A stretch of 64,000 nt of DNA from Acidimicrobiaceae bacterium (lineage in GTDB: Bacteria > Actinomycetota > Acidimicrobiia > Acidimicrobiales > Ilumatobacteraceae). The stretch is taken from positions 37,920-101,919 of the forward strand of contig JAHEDX010000003.1 of NCBI GenBank assembly GCA_024641005.1, written 5' to 3'. A program made the position numbers and the translations under genes. The notes beneath the pieces were generated by a model. The model did no database searches. It worked only from the letters and a program-made list of their open reading frames with translations, and was not told the origin of the DNA. Below are positions 1 to 8,058 of this stretch, in pieces. Each line of letters begins with the position of its first letter. Positions within the stretch are counted from its first letter, which is position 1.

Positions 1-38
1 GTCGTGACGACCGGTGACGTTGTCCCTGACCGAAACAG

Positions 39-557
39 CTAGTTGTCGATGCCGAGCGCCGAGTCGATCGCAGCGTTCAGATCGTTCTGGTCCATCGGAC
101 CCAGGTGCCGAGTCGTGATGACCCCGTCCGGGCCGAGCACCACGGTGACCGGCATCGTGCTGGTTCGCAGCTCGGTGACCACATAGCCCTCCGAGTCGAG
201 GTACTGGTCGTACGTGGCACCGACATCGGCAAGGAACTCGGCGGCCCGTGCCGGGTCCTCGCCGACGTTGACACCCACGAAACGCACTTCGTCTCCGCGT
301 GCCTGGTGGACCGCCTCGAAGTCGGGGATCTCACGACGGCAGGGTGCACACCAGGTCGCCCAGAGGTTGACCACTGCAGGCCCGTCGATGTCGGCGAGGC
401 TGATCTTGGCACCACCGTCGAGTTCGGTGATCTCCACGTCGGGGAGCCGGTCGCCACTGCTGTCGGAACCCGACGTGTCATCGCCGGAGGAACCGCACGC
501 CGACAGGACCGCTCCGGTCAGGACGAGTACTGCCGCCGTGGCGCGCCATCCACGCAT
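39..557 (-). CDS. TlpA/ResA-like thioredoxin-fold lipoprotein
   Basis: This is a predicted membrane-anchored, extracytoplasmic thiol-disulfide protein of 172 aa. A signal peptide ends in lipobox LSAC (lipid-attached Cys21), followed by a Ser/Asp/Gly-rich linker. The AhpC/TSA-Redoxin fold starts near residue 40, with redox motif WCAPC (Cys70, Cys73) and the cis-Pro region TSTMPVT. Its start overlaps the stop of the upstream copper chaperone gene as TGATG, so I chose the ATG at 555-557; a GTG one codon earlier is possible. Overlap with a PCu(A)C gene next to cox genes suggests reduction of CuA-site cysteines or of the chaperone (inference). It is a different thioredoxin from the one at 28.7 kb. 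Confidence 0.9.
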   Translation of the reverse strand: MRGWRATAAVLVLTGAVLSACGSSGDDTSGSDSSGDRLPDVEITELDGGAKISLADIDGPAVVNLWATWCAPCRREIPDFEAVHQARGDEVRFVGVNVGEDPARAAEFLADVGATYDQYLDSEGYVVTELRTSTMPVTVVLGPDGVITTRHLGPMDQNDLNAAIDSALGIDN

Positions 558-1144
558 CACGGTGCGGATTCGGCCACCTCGACCGTGATCTCGAATGCGC
601 CGGCTTCGGCGAACTCGAGCGTCAGGTCGATCTTGTCGCCGACCACGAGTGGTGCAGCGATGTCGATCAGCATCACGTGATAGCTGCCGGGCTCGAACTT
701 GACGGTCGTGCCGGCGGTCAACTGCAGCCCATCGACGAGTTGTTGCATGGTCATCGCGCCCATGTCGCCCGAGTCCATGTCGCCGCTCGGCGTCGAGTCA
801 CCAGTCATGTCGTCACCCGACATCGAGTCATGGGTCATGTCATCACCGGGCATCGACGAATCAGGCATCGAGTCACCGGTCATGTCATCCGAGCCGCCCA
901 TGTCGGCCATCACGACCTCGTGGATCTGCGCGTCGGCGGCGATCGAGGCGGGGACCGACGCACTCAGCAGGGTGTCGTCGGCGTCGACGGTCAGATCGAA
1001 ATAGATCGCACCGGTCGTTTGACCGGCGGCGCTGGTGCGGGCCCAGGCGTTGTCGATCGAGACCTCGTCGCCGGAGCCGCAAGCGGCGAGTGAGAGCAGG
1101 CCGACGGACATGCCGACCGACAGGAGGGTGAGTGAGCGCTTCAT
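557..1144 (-). CDS. PCu(A)C copper chaperone lipoprotein with Met-rich insert
   Basis: Family knowledge: PCu(A)C (DUF461) proteins carry Cu(I) outside the membrane and load the CuA site of cytochrome oxidase subunit II. The 195-aa product starts at the ATG at 1142-1144; a much longer open frame upstream overlaps map antisense-free sequence and has no signal peptide. Lipobox LAAC gives Cys22. The copper motif is visible as His75, Met79 and the C-terminal His156-x-Met158. Between Met79 and Met133 is an inserted Asp/Ser/Met repeat with 12 Met, which the family's compact motif normally lacks. It is translationally coupled to the thioredoxin-like lipoprotein. The cox operon lies 5 kb away on the same strand. 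Confidence 0.9.
   Translation of the reverse strand: MKRSLTLLSVGMSVGLLSLAACGSGDEVSIDNAWARTSAAGQTTGAIYFDLTVDADDTLLSASVPASIAADAQIHEVVMADMGGSDDMTGDSMPDSSMPGDDMTHDSMSGDDMTGDSTPSGDMDSGDMGAMTMQQLVDGLQLTAGTTVKFEPGSYHVMLIDIAAPLVVGDKIDLTLEFAEAGAFEITVEVAESAP
764..898 (-). repeat. Degenerate in-gene repeat encoding a Met/Asp-rich loop
   Basis: Imperfect repeats built from variants of GACATGACxGGxGACTC encode units such as DDMTGDSMP, DDMTHDSMS and DDMTGDSTP. They lie within residues 83-127 of the PCu(A)C chaperone. The repeat keeps frame and codon periodicity, so it is a coding expansion and not an intergenic element. Confidence 0.8.
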
Positions 1145-1200
1145 ATCAGTGCCAGGTCGTCGGAGGGGCCCGAGCAGTTCCCAATATGTCCGAACAATTG

Positions 1201-2184
1201 TCAACGACTCCAGGGAGCACTCGGCGACACGGCGCCCTCGCCGGCCGTCAACACCTCGACACCGCTCTCGGTGACGAGGCAGGTGTGCTCGAACTGTGCC
1301 GTGCGCTTGCCGTCGGCGGTGACCGCGGTCCACTCGTCGTCCCACATCTTGTGCTGCCAGGTACCGAGGGTGATCATCGGCTCGATCGTGAACGTCATCC
1401 CAGGGCGCATGATCATCGAGTTGCGCGAGTCGTAGTAGTGCAGCACCTGAATGTCGGAGTGGAACTGCTCGCCGATACCGTGGCCCACGAAGGCCTTCAC
1501 GACACCGAGACGGTGCGCCTTGGCATGCTCTTCGATGGCGCGCCCGATGTCGCTGATTGGTCGACCGGGCTTGACCGCCTCGATGCCCTTCCAGGTGCAT
1601 TCTTCGGTGATGCGCACCAACTCACGGCCCTGTGGATCGACGTCGCCGATCAGGAAGGTGGCGTTGGTGTCGCCGTGGACGCCGCCGACGAACGCCGTCA
1701 CGTCGAGGTTCATGATGTCGCCGTCGCGCATGGCCCGTGAATCGGGAATGCCGTGGCAGATGACCTCGTTGGCAGAGGTGCACAGGCTCTTCGGATAGTG
1801 ATGGTAGTTCAGGGTGCTCGGGTACGAATCACGCTCGATGTAGAGCTGGTGGCAGTACTCGTCGACCTCGTCGGTGGTGACGCCCGGACGCAGGAACTCT
1901 CCCGTGAGCCTGAGGATCTCTGCGGCGACCACACCGGCGTGCCGCATCCGTTCGATGGTCTCGGGTGACTTGATACGAGGCTCGTCCCACGCCACCGGCT
2001 CGCCCGTGTCGGCATACGTGGGGCGGGCGATGTGGTCGGGCACCGATCGCATCGGGCTGATCTCGCCCGGCAGCACACGGCCTTCCGAACGCTTGTGACA
2101 CCGTTTGTACTTGCGGCCGCTACCGCACCAGCACGGGTCATTCGCCTGCGGGAGCACGGATGGCGCTTGGAGAACACTACGCAT
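1201..2184 (-). CDS. map: Methionine aminopeptidase type I with SEC-C zinc motif
   Basis: Cytosolic dinuclear metalloprotease that removes the initiator methionine. The 327-aa product has the complete pita-bread catalytic domain: His144, and metal ligands Asp161, Asp172, His235, Glu268 and Glu299. Residues 15-31 form a SEC-C zinc-binding motif (Cys18, Cys20, Cys29, His30), an N-terminal extension absent from minimal type Ia enzymes and possibly used for ribosome binding (inference). The ATG at 2184 is kept because a later start at Met45 would remove the SEC-C motif. No strong ribosome binding site is visible. A second map elsewhere in the genome cannot be excluded. Confidence 0.95.
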   Translation of the reverse strand: MRSVLQAPSVLPQANDPCWCGSGRKYKRCHKRSEGRVLPGEISPMRSVPDHIARPTYADTGEPVAWDEPRIKSPETIERMRHAGVVAAEILRLTGEFLRPGVTTDEVDEYCHQLYIERDSYPSTLNYHHYPKSLCTSANEVICHGIPDSRAMRDGDIMNLDVTAFVGGVHGDTNATFLIGDVDPQGRELVRITEECTWKGIEAVKPGRPISDIGRAIEEHAKAHRLGVVKAFVGHGIGEQFHSDIQVLHYYDSRNSMIMRPGMTFTIEPMITLGTWQHKMWDDEWTAVTADGKRTAQFEHTCLVTESGVEVLTAGEGAVSPSAPWSR

Positions 2185-2267
2185 GAGGTGTGCAGTCTAG
2201 GAGGCACACGCCCCGGCCGCGCCCCGAGCGCCCAGGCGCGCATCAACTGTGGCGCCGCGCGGCACGA

Positions 2268-3308
2268 TCAGCGCGGGAGCCGCACCTCGACGACACCGCG
2301 TTGCCCATCGACGACCCTGATCGTGCCGCGGTGCGCAACGACGATGCCCTGGGCGATCGCGAGACCGAGCCCGGCGGTACCCGTGCTGACATCGCGCGCC
2401 GGGTCACCCCGAGTGAACGGATCGAACGCCCGGTCGCGGATCTCGGGGGGAAACCCAGGGCCGTCGTCGACCACCTGGAACACGACGTGGCCTGGAACCG
2501 ACTCGACATGGATGCGGACGTCGGATCCGGGCGGCGTATGCCGAATCGCGTTGTCGAGCAGGTTCCGGATCACGCGTGAGAGCTGTGCCGGATCACCGGT
2601 GATCGCGAGCCGCTCGTCGGCGTCGATGTGCATCGTGACACCACTGCGCTGGGCGAGCGGGCGGAGGATCTCGACGGCCTCGTCGGCCAGTTCGGTGACG
2701 TCGACCCTGACCTGTCGCATCTCGAGCGTGCCGCTCGCCAGCCGGGTGTGGAGTTGCAGGTCGTCGACGAGTTCGCCGAGCGCGCGGACCTGATGCTCCA
2801 TCCCGTTCAGGTACGCATCGGGGTCCGGGGCCACGCCATCCCGAATCGCTTCGACCGAGGCGCGCAGGGCCGCGAGCGGTGTCCGTAGATCGTGCGAGAT
2901 CGATGACAACATCAGCGAGCGTTCCTTCTCGACAGCGTCGAGACGATCGACCATCCGGTCGAATTCTCTGGCCGCGTCACCGAGTTCGTCACCGCGCAAC
3001 ACGCCGGTACGGGCGGTGAGATCACCGCCCGCCACTCGCATCGCCGCATCGCTCAGCCGGCTCGCGTCGCGGGCGATCGGCGACGACAACAGATACGCGA
3101 CCAGCGCGGCCGCGATGCTCGCGGGGATCATGATCCACAACAGGAAGCCCAGGTCCTGATCATTGATGAACATCTGCTGAGCGGCGATGACGATCATGAT
3201 CACCGCCACGGCGAGTACACCGAGCGACGCCCACATGAAGCGCCTGCCGAGGCGGTTGAGCTGCCATACCGGCCGATCCGACGGGCGGTGGCCCTCTCGC
3301 GCGGTCAC
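2268..3308 (-). CDS. Sensor histidine kinase, short extracytoplasmic loop
   Basis: Partner kinase of the response regulator at 3305-4006. I start it at the GTG at 3306-3308, giving a GTGA overlap with the regulator stop; the longer open frame upstream only covers regulator sequence. The 346-aa protein has two membrane helices (about 25-43 and 55-76) joined by about a dozen residues, then HAMP, HisKA with phospho-acceptor His139 (SISHDLRTP), and HATPase_c with N box (NLLDNAIRH), DDGPGF and GLGLAIAQ. The tiny external loop points to sensing in or at the membrane, or through a partner (inference). The signal is unknown. Confidence 0.92.
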   Translation of the reverse strand: MTAREGHRPSDRPVWQLNRLGRRFMWASLGVLAVAVIMIVIAAQQMFINDQDLGFLLWIMIPASIAAALVAYLLSSPIARDASRLSDAAMRVAGGDLTARTGVLRGDELGDAAREFDRMVDRLDAVEKERSLMLSSISHDLRTPLAALRASVEAIRDGVAPDPDAYLNGMEHQVRALGELVDDLQLHTRLASGTLEMRQVRVDVTELADEAVEILRPLAQRSGVTMHIDADERLAITGDPAQLSRVIRNLLDNAIRHTPPGSDVRIHVESVPGHVVFQVVDDGPGFPPEIRDRAFDPFTRGDPARDVSTGTAGLGLAIAQGIVVAHRGTIRVVDGQRGVVEVRLPR

Positions 3309-4006
3309 GGTTCGAACCGGTAGCCGACGCCCCACACCGTCGTGATCCAGCGTGGATTCTCGGGGTCGGATTCGATCTTGTTGCGGATTCGACGCACGTG
3401 CACGGTGACGGTCGCCGAGTCCTGCCAATCGGGGGACGACTGCCAGACGTCCCGCAGCAGGTCGGCGCGGGAGAACACCTGCCGCGGTGACGCCGCGAGA
3501 TGGGCGAGCACGTCGAACTCCTTCGGGGTCATCTCGACGAGTTCGCCGTCACGGCGAACCTCTCGCGACCGGCTGTCGATGACGAGTCCGTCGAACTCGA
3601 TCAGATTGCCCGATGGGATCACCTTCGGCGCCGCGCGTCGGAGCACTCCGTTCACGCGAGCGGCGAGCTCGCGAGGCGAGAACGGCTTGACGACATAGTC
3701 GTCGGCACCCAACTCGAGGCCGGCCACGCGATCGGACTCCTCGGCCCGAGCCGTGAGCATGATCACGGGCATGTCGCCCATCTGCCGGATCCTGCGGAGG
3801 ATGTCGAGCCCATTGACACCCGGGAGCATCATGTCGAGTACCACCAGATCAGGCGGCTCCGATTCGAGCAGTGCCAGCGCAGTCGCTCCGTCCGCAGCCT
3901 CGCTGACCTCGTGGCCATCGCGACGGAGATAGCCGGCGACGACCTCGCGTACCGTCGGTTCGTCGTCGACCACCAGCACCCTGGTGCCACCACCGCCAAT
4001 GCTCAT
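3305..4006 (-). CDS. OmpR/PhoB-family response regulator
   Basis: Two-component transcription factor of 233 aa, the first gene of an overlapping pair with its kinase. The receiver domain (residues 9-120) has Asp14/Asp15, phospho-acceptor Asp58 in LVVLDMMLPG, Thr in IMLTA and Lys in VVKPFS. A winged-helix DNA-binding domain follows (about 135-232) with MTPKEFDVL and the C-terminal hairpin VWGVGYRFEP. All phosphorylation residues are intact. The target regulon cannot be told from the window; pdxH and map on either side are not obvious targets. Confidence 0.94.
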   Translation of the reverse strand: MSIGGGGTRVLVVDDEPTVREVVAGYLRRDGHEVSEAADGATALALLESEPPDLVVLDMMLPGVNGLDILRRIRQMGDMPVIMLTARAEESDRVAGLELGADDYVVKPFSPRELAARVNGVLRRAAPKVIPSGNLIEFDGLVIDSRSREVRRDGELVEMTPKEFDVLAHLAASPRQVFSRADLLRDVWQSSPDWQDSATVTVHVRRIRNKIESDPENPRWITTVWGVGYRFEP

Positions 4007-4094
4007 GACGTCAGGTTGGCCGGTCCGGCGTCACGGTTCAACCCGGCCGGCCCACGTTTCGGAAACGTTCGCGTTCGAGGGCACGGCCGTTGCG

Positions 4095-4751
4095 TCAGGG
4101 GGCGAGCCGATCGATGCGCCACTCGTCGTCGACGAGGCGATAGCGGAACCGGTCGTGCAGACGGCTGGGACGCCCCTGCCAGAACTCCCACTCGTGAGGG
4201 ACCAGCCGCCAGCCGCCCCAATGTGCTGGACGTGGCACCGCCTGCCCGGCGAACCGCTTTTCGTATTCGACGACGAGTTCCATCAACTCGTGACGATCAC
4301 GCAGCACCTCGGATTGCGGCGAGGCCCATGCACCGACCTGGCTGGGGCGTGGTCTGGACGCGAAGTACTCGTCGCTCTCGTGTTCGCTGACCCGTTCGAC
4401 CGAACCCCTGACCCTTACCTGACGGTGCAGATCGAGCCAGGCGAAGGTCGCTGCTGCCGCCGGCCTGGCGCTCAATTGGTGGCTCTTCACCGACTCGTAG
4501 TTCGTGAAGAACGTGAACCCGAAACGATCGGCGTCACGCACCAGCACCGCGCGGGCGTCGGGCACGCCGTGCAGATCGACCGTCGACAGCACCATGGCGT
4601 TGGGTTCTCCGATGCCCGCATCGAATGCCTCGGTATGCCAGACGTGCCATTGCTGCATGGGATCGAGCGCGAGGTCGGCGAGTTCGAGGCCAGCAGTTTC
4701 GTACTGCACCCTCCACTCCCGGATCCGTGCACGGTCCCCGTAGTTCTCCAT
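4095..4751 (-). CDS. pdxH: Pyridoxamine 5'-phosphate oxidase
   Basis: FMN enzyme oxidising pyridoxine/pyridoxamine 5'-phosphate to pyridoxal 5'-phosphate. The 218-aa length is normal. Visible are the family's N-terminal FMN-binding segment (PNAMVLSTV, ARAVLVRD), the TFFTNYESVKS and FAWLDLHRQVRVRG segments, and the C-terminal PLP-site signature RPSRLHDRFRY ending in RLAP. It starts 3 bp after the serS stop, so the two are probably cotranscribed. Full-length PdxH distinguishes it from the short F420-dependent relatives common in actinobacteria. Confidence 0.95.
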   Translation of the reverse strand: MENYGDRARIREWRVQYETAGLELADLALDPMQQWHVWHTEAFDAGIGEPNAMVLSTVDLHGVPDARAVLVRDADRFGFTFFTNYESVKSHQLSARPAAAATFAWLDLHRQVRVRGSVERVSEHESDEYFASRPRPSQVGAWASPQSEVLRDRHELMELVVEYEKRFAGQAVPRPAHWGGWRLVPHEWEFWQGRPSRLHDRFRYRLVDDEWRIDRLAP

Positions 4752-4754
4752 GGA

Positions 4755-6056
4755 TCAATTCTCGATGACTTCGATGCCGCGCATATAGGGGCGAAGGACC
4801 TCCGGAACCGTCACCGAGCCGTCCTCGTTGCGGTAGTTCTCGATGATGCCCGCCCACACCCGCGGCACGGCGAGGGCCGAGCCGTTGAGCGTATGCACGA
4901 ACGCCGTGCCCTTTTGTGGTTTGCCGTCGGCGTCGAGGGGGCGATAGCGGATGTCGGCGCGACGGGCCTGATAGTCGCTGAACCAGCTCACCGACGACAC
5001 CTCGAGCCACTGGTCGGCGCCGGGGGCATAGACCTCGATGTCGAAGCTGCGGTGGTGGCTCTGGCCCATGTCGCCGGTGCAGATCTCGATGATCCGGTAG
5101 GGCAGACCGAGCGCCCGGATGGTTCCCTCCGACCGTGCCACCATGTCGTCGAGGAGCGCTGGCGCTTGTTCGGGAGTGGCCAGAGCGAGGATCTCGACCT
5201 TGTCGAACTCGTGGGCCCTGAGCATGCCCCTCGTGTCACGGCCTGCCGAGCCGGCCTCCCTGCGATAGGACGGGCTGTACGCCATGAATCGTTTGGGCAG
5301 ATCAGCGGCGGCGAGGATCTCGCCGGCGTAGATCGAGGTCAGGGGCACCTCGGCAGTGGGGATACACCACAGGTCGTCGCGCTCGATCGCGAAGGCATCG
5401 TCGGCGAACTTGGGGAGCTGACCGGTCGCTGTCAGCGTGGCCGTGGACACGAGCGACGGCGGTCGGATCTCTTCATGGGCGTCGGCATTGCGATCGAGCG
5501 CGAGCTGGCACAGCGCCCGTGCGAGCGTCGCCCCGGCACCGCGTTGCATGGTGAACATCGACTGGGCGATCTTGGTGGCGCGTTCGTTGTCGAGAATCCC
5601 CAACGCGGTGGCCGTTTCCCAGTGTGGGACACGTTGATGGTCGGGAAACGAGTCGGGCAGGAACGGACCCTTGACCACTGGGTTGTCGGCATCGCCGACC
5701 CCGTCGGGCGCACCTTCGTAAGGCAGGTTCGGAATCACCAGCAGCTCTTGGCGGAGCTGCTCGTTCAACTGGTCGTGTTCACCGGCCAGCCGGCGTTCGA
5801 CCTCACCGATTTCACGGCTCTCGGCCTGCAGCAGTTCGGCGTCGTCAGCGCGACCGTCGCGGCGCAGCGTGCCGACTTCCTTCGAGATCGCGTTGACCCG
5901 AGCCCGCAACTCGTCACGCTCGGCGGTGATCTCCCTGAGCCGACCGTCGAGCGACGATGCCCGGTCGAGCGATTCGAGGATGCTCGTGTCGTGGCGGCGC
6001 GAGAGCGCCGCACGGACACCATCGAGGTCAGTGCGAATCAGCCGTACGTCGATCAC
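4755..6056 (-). CDS. serS: Seryl-tRNA synthetase
   Basis: Class II aminoacyl-tRNA synthetase of 433 aa. The GTG start (MIDVRLIRTD) fits the family's N-terminus. The N-terminal coiled-coil arm (about 28-100) has heptad-rich sequence. Motif 2 reads SYRREAGSAGRDTRGMLR and motif 3 contains NGSALAVPR, where most SerRS have NGSGLAVGR; the Pro-Arg variant is slightly unusual but keeps the Arg. The much longer open frame upstream runs antiparallel-free through ctaG in another frame and is not coding. It follows ctaG by 29 bp and precedes pdxH by 3 bp, so it may receive read-through from the cox operon. Confidence 0.95.
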   Translation of the reverse strand: MIDVRLIRTDLDGVRAALSRRHDTSILESLDRASSLDGRLREITAERDELRARVNAISKEVGTLRRDGRADDAELLQAESREIGEVERRLAGEHDQLNEQLRQELLVIPNLPYEGAPDGVGDADNPVVKGPFLPDSFPDHQRVPHWETATALGILDNERATKIAQSMFTMQRGAGATLARALCQLALDRNADAHEEIRPPSLVSTATLTATGQLPKFADDAFAIERDDLWCIPTAEVPLTSIYAGEILAAADLPKRFMAYSPSYRREAGSAGRDTRGMLRAHEFDKVEILALATPEQAPALLDDMVARSEGTIRALGLPYRIIEICTGDMGQSHHRSFDIEVYAPGADQWLEVSSVSWFSDYQARRADIRYRPLDADGKPQKGTAFVHTLNGSALAVPRVWAGIIENYRNEDGSVTVPEVLRPYMRGIEVIEN

Positions 6057-6085
6057 CTCTGCGATCGTAGTGTCGACGATCGGGG

Positions 6086-7045
6086 TTAGACGCTGGGCGG
6101 GCGGCTCTTGGCGAATTCGCGCTCGACATCGGCGGTCGTGAGGGGGATCTCCTCGTTGCCGACGATCTCGGACGGTGGGATCTTGCCGCCGCGCTTGAAA
6201 TCGTACGACTCGCTGTGGCGAGCCGCGAACTTGGTGAAGAAGAGGTAGATCACGATCGACCAGAGGAACAGACCACCTGCGGTCTTCATCACCGCTCCCG
6301 CCAGCTGCTGATCGTCGACCGCCGAGATGCCCCACAGCCGCAGCGGCTTGTCGTAGACCTTGTAGACGACGTCGTCGGCAAAGGTGAGCCATGCCGCCGG
6401 GACCGTGGGCACCACCGACTGCAGGAACAGATAGATCATCGTGCCTGCCACACCCATCCGGAACTCGGGCACCGGGCCGCAGACCGGCATCCACATCAGC
6501 AGACCCGCCGAAACCACCAGCACGTGCAGGCCGTAGTGCAGCGGCCCGTTCTGCACGGACGCGTTGACCAGGGCCGGGATGTGGATGATCATCACCGTTA
6601 CGTTGAACAGCACCCCCGCGACGATGGGCATCGAGAACCAGCGGACGGCCCGGTACAGCGCGCGATCGCCGAGCAGGGTGCGAGCCAGCCAGGTCGGTGT
6701 CGCCATCAGCGCGAGGGGCGGCAGGAAATAGCTCAACATCATGTGCTGGACCATGTGGGCCGAGTACAGGTAGTCCTCGCTGATGTCGTGGAGGGGCCAG
6801 TCGGACGCCGTCCACAACACGAGCATCGCCATCACGAACGTGATGATGTTGGCCCGCGACACGGCATGTTCTCCGGGTGGCACGGCCTTCGGGCCGATCA
6901 CACGCACCATGTACACATAGGCCGCAACCAGAAATCCCACGAGCACCCAGACCTCGGGGTGCCATTGATACGCAAGAGGATGGGCCGGCAGATCTGCTGC
7001 CACGCCACCGGTCCGTTCGATCATGAGATTCAGATGTTGCGCCAT
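6086..7045 (-). CDS. ctaG: Cytochrome oxidase assembly protein, caa3 CtaG family
   Basis: Polytopic membrane protein of 319 aa of the Caa3_CtaG family, which Bacillus needs to form active caa3 oxidase. About seven hydrophobic helices are separated by conserved segments such as ASDWPLHDISEDYLYSAHM and VQHMMLSYF. The repeated His in SAHMVQHMM and the His of MIIHIP are candidate metal ligands. It is unrelated to the Cox11-type CtaG. It lies 22 bp downstream of ctaF at the end of the cox operon, consistent with copper insertion into CtaD. Confidence 0.9.
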   Translation of the reverse strand: MAQHLNLMIERTGGVAADLPAHPLAYQWHPEVWVLVGFLVAAYVYMVRVIGPKAVPPGEHAVSRANIITFVMAMLVLWTASDWPLHDISEDYLYSAHMVQHMMLSYFLPPLALMATPTWLARTLLGDRALYRAVRWFSMPIVAGVLFNVTVMIIHIPALVNASVQNGPLHYGLHVLVVSAGLLMWMPVCGPVPEFRMGVAGTMIYLFLQSVVPTVPAAWLTFADDVVYKVYDKPLRLWGISAVDDQQLAGAVMKTAGGLFLWSIVIYLFFTKFAARHSESYDFKRGGKIPPSEIVGNEEIPLTTADVEREFAKSRPPSV

Positions 7046-7067
7046 GTCGGCGACTCTCCGAGATCGG

Positions 7068-7418
7068 TCAGGGGCTGAAGAACTTGAAGGTGAACAATGC
7101 TGCCGTGTACACCGCTACCGCGAGCCCGAGGCCCAGGTAGAACATCAGGCTGAACAGGCGATTGTCGAACTTGAGGTGCATGAAGAACAACACCACACTG
7201 AAGAACTTGATCAGCATCAGACCCAGCAACAGCGGCAGGAAGAAGGGGCCGAGATCGTCGACCATGTAGCTGATCGCCACTTCGATCGCGGTGATGACCG
7301 CCAACGCCAACGCCAACTTGATGTAGTTCAGGTCGGTCCAGTGCCCCTCGTCGTTCCAGTGGTCCTCGTCGTCGTGGACGTCGTCGTGGTCGGTGGCGTG
7401 TGCAGTGTCGGTGCTCAT
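7068..7418 (-). CDS. ctaF: Cytochrome c oxidase subunit IV
   Basis: Small accessory subunit of 116 aa from the prokaryotic COX4 family. An acidic His/Asp-rich N-terminus (about 1-28) precedes three hydrophobic helices, with VVLFFMHLKFDNRLFS resembling the conserved family segment. It lies 10 bp after ctaE and 22 bp before ctaG. It has no redox residues; the family role is stabilising subunits I and III. Confidence 0.85.
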   Translation of the reverse strand: MSTDTAHATDHDDVHDDEDHWNDEGHWTDLNYIKLALALAVITAIEVAISYMVDDLGPFFLPLLLGLMLIKFFSVVLFFMHLKFDNRLFSLMFYLGLGLAVAVYTAALFTFKFFSP

Positions 7419-7428
7419 GCGAGGTACC

Positions 7429-8058
7429 TCAGGCCGGGATCAGGTAGACGAGGGTGAAGATCAGGATCCACACGATGTCGACGAAGTGCCAGTACAGACC
7501 GACGAGCTCGACGACTTCGGCCTTGTCGCCGGGTATCCGGTTCTTCAGGATCATGCCGACCGTGGCCAGCAACATGATGACCCCGACCGACACGTGCACA
7601 CCGTGGAACCCGGTGAGCGTGTAGAAACTCGACGAGAACAGACTGGTCGTGTAGCCGAGGCCCTCACGGTAGAAGGTGGTGAACTCGTACACCTGGCCGG
7701 CCACGAACAGCGAGCCGAGGATGGCGGTGACCGTGAGCCACAAGTTCGTGTTGCGATCGTCCTTGCGCTTGGCAGCTGTGACCGCCAACACCATGGTGAG
7801 CGACGACATGAGCAACACGAAGCTGGAGGCCGACGTGAACGGGATGTCCCAGAACTGGTCGGGACCGCCGTTGGCCGAGTGGCGGCCGCGGTAGAGCATG
7901 TAGGTCGAGATGAGCCCGCCGAACAACAGGCATTCGGAGCCGAGGAACAACCACATCGCCAGCTTGTTGTTGGACAGCCCCGTCGATGTGTGGTGCACAT
8001 CGCCGTGGCCATGGTCGTCGTGCTCGTCGACGGCGTCGTGAACGGCGGTATCAGCCAT
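7429..8058 (-). CDS. ctaE: Cytochrome c oxidase subunit III
   Basis: Core membrane subunit of the caa3 oxidase, 209 aa with five helices, the short form usual in actinobacteria. A His/Asp-rich N-terminal tail (about 8-24) precedes helix 1. Conserved features are intact: the Glu in GQVYEFTTFY, GFHGVHVSVG, and YWHFVDIVW near the C-terminus. The ATG at 8056-8058 overlaps the last codons of ctaD by 8 bp, giving translational coupling. These intact residues are the reference against which the paralogue at 12483-13076 is judged degenerate. Confidence 0.94.
   Translation of the reverse strand: MADTAVHDAVDEHDDHGHGDVHHTSTGLSNNKLAMWLFLGSECLLFGGLISTYMLYRGRHSANGGPDQFWDIPFTSASSFVLLMSSLTMVLAVTAAKRKDDRNTNLWLTVTAILGSLFVAGQVYEFTTFYREGLGYTTSLFSSSFYTLTGFHGVHVSVGVIMLLATVGMILKNRIPGDKAEVVELVGLYWHFVDIVWILIFTLVYLIPA

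Noticed and set aside
1..42. Possible 3' end of a plus-strand gene reading to a TAG at 40-42
   Set aside because: Only 13 codons are inside the window, with no recognisable sequence; it may be chance.
764..898. Array-like repeats resembling a CRISPR or intergenic repeat
   Set aside because: Repeats are in frame within a lipoprotein gene, are degenerate and lack unique spacers; they encode a Met-rich loop.
3984..6089. Long plus-strand open frame (about 700 codons) antisense to pdxH and serS
   Set aside because: Composition is that of the reverse strand of strongly biased GC-rich genes; it has no recognisable domain and is fully opposed by two certain genes.
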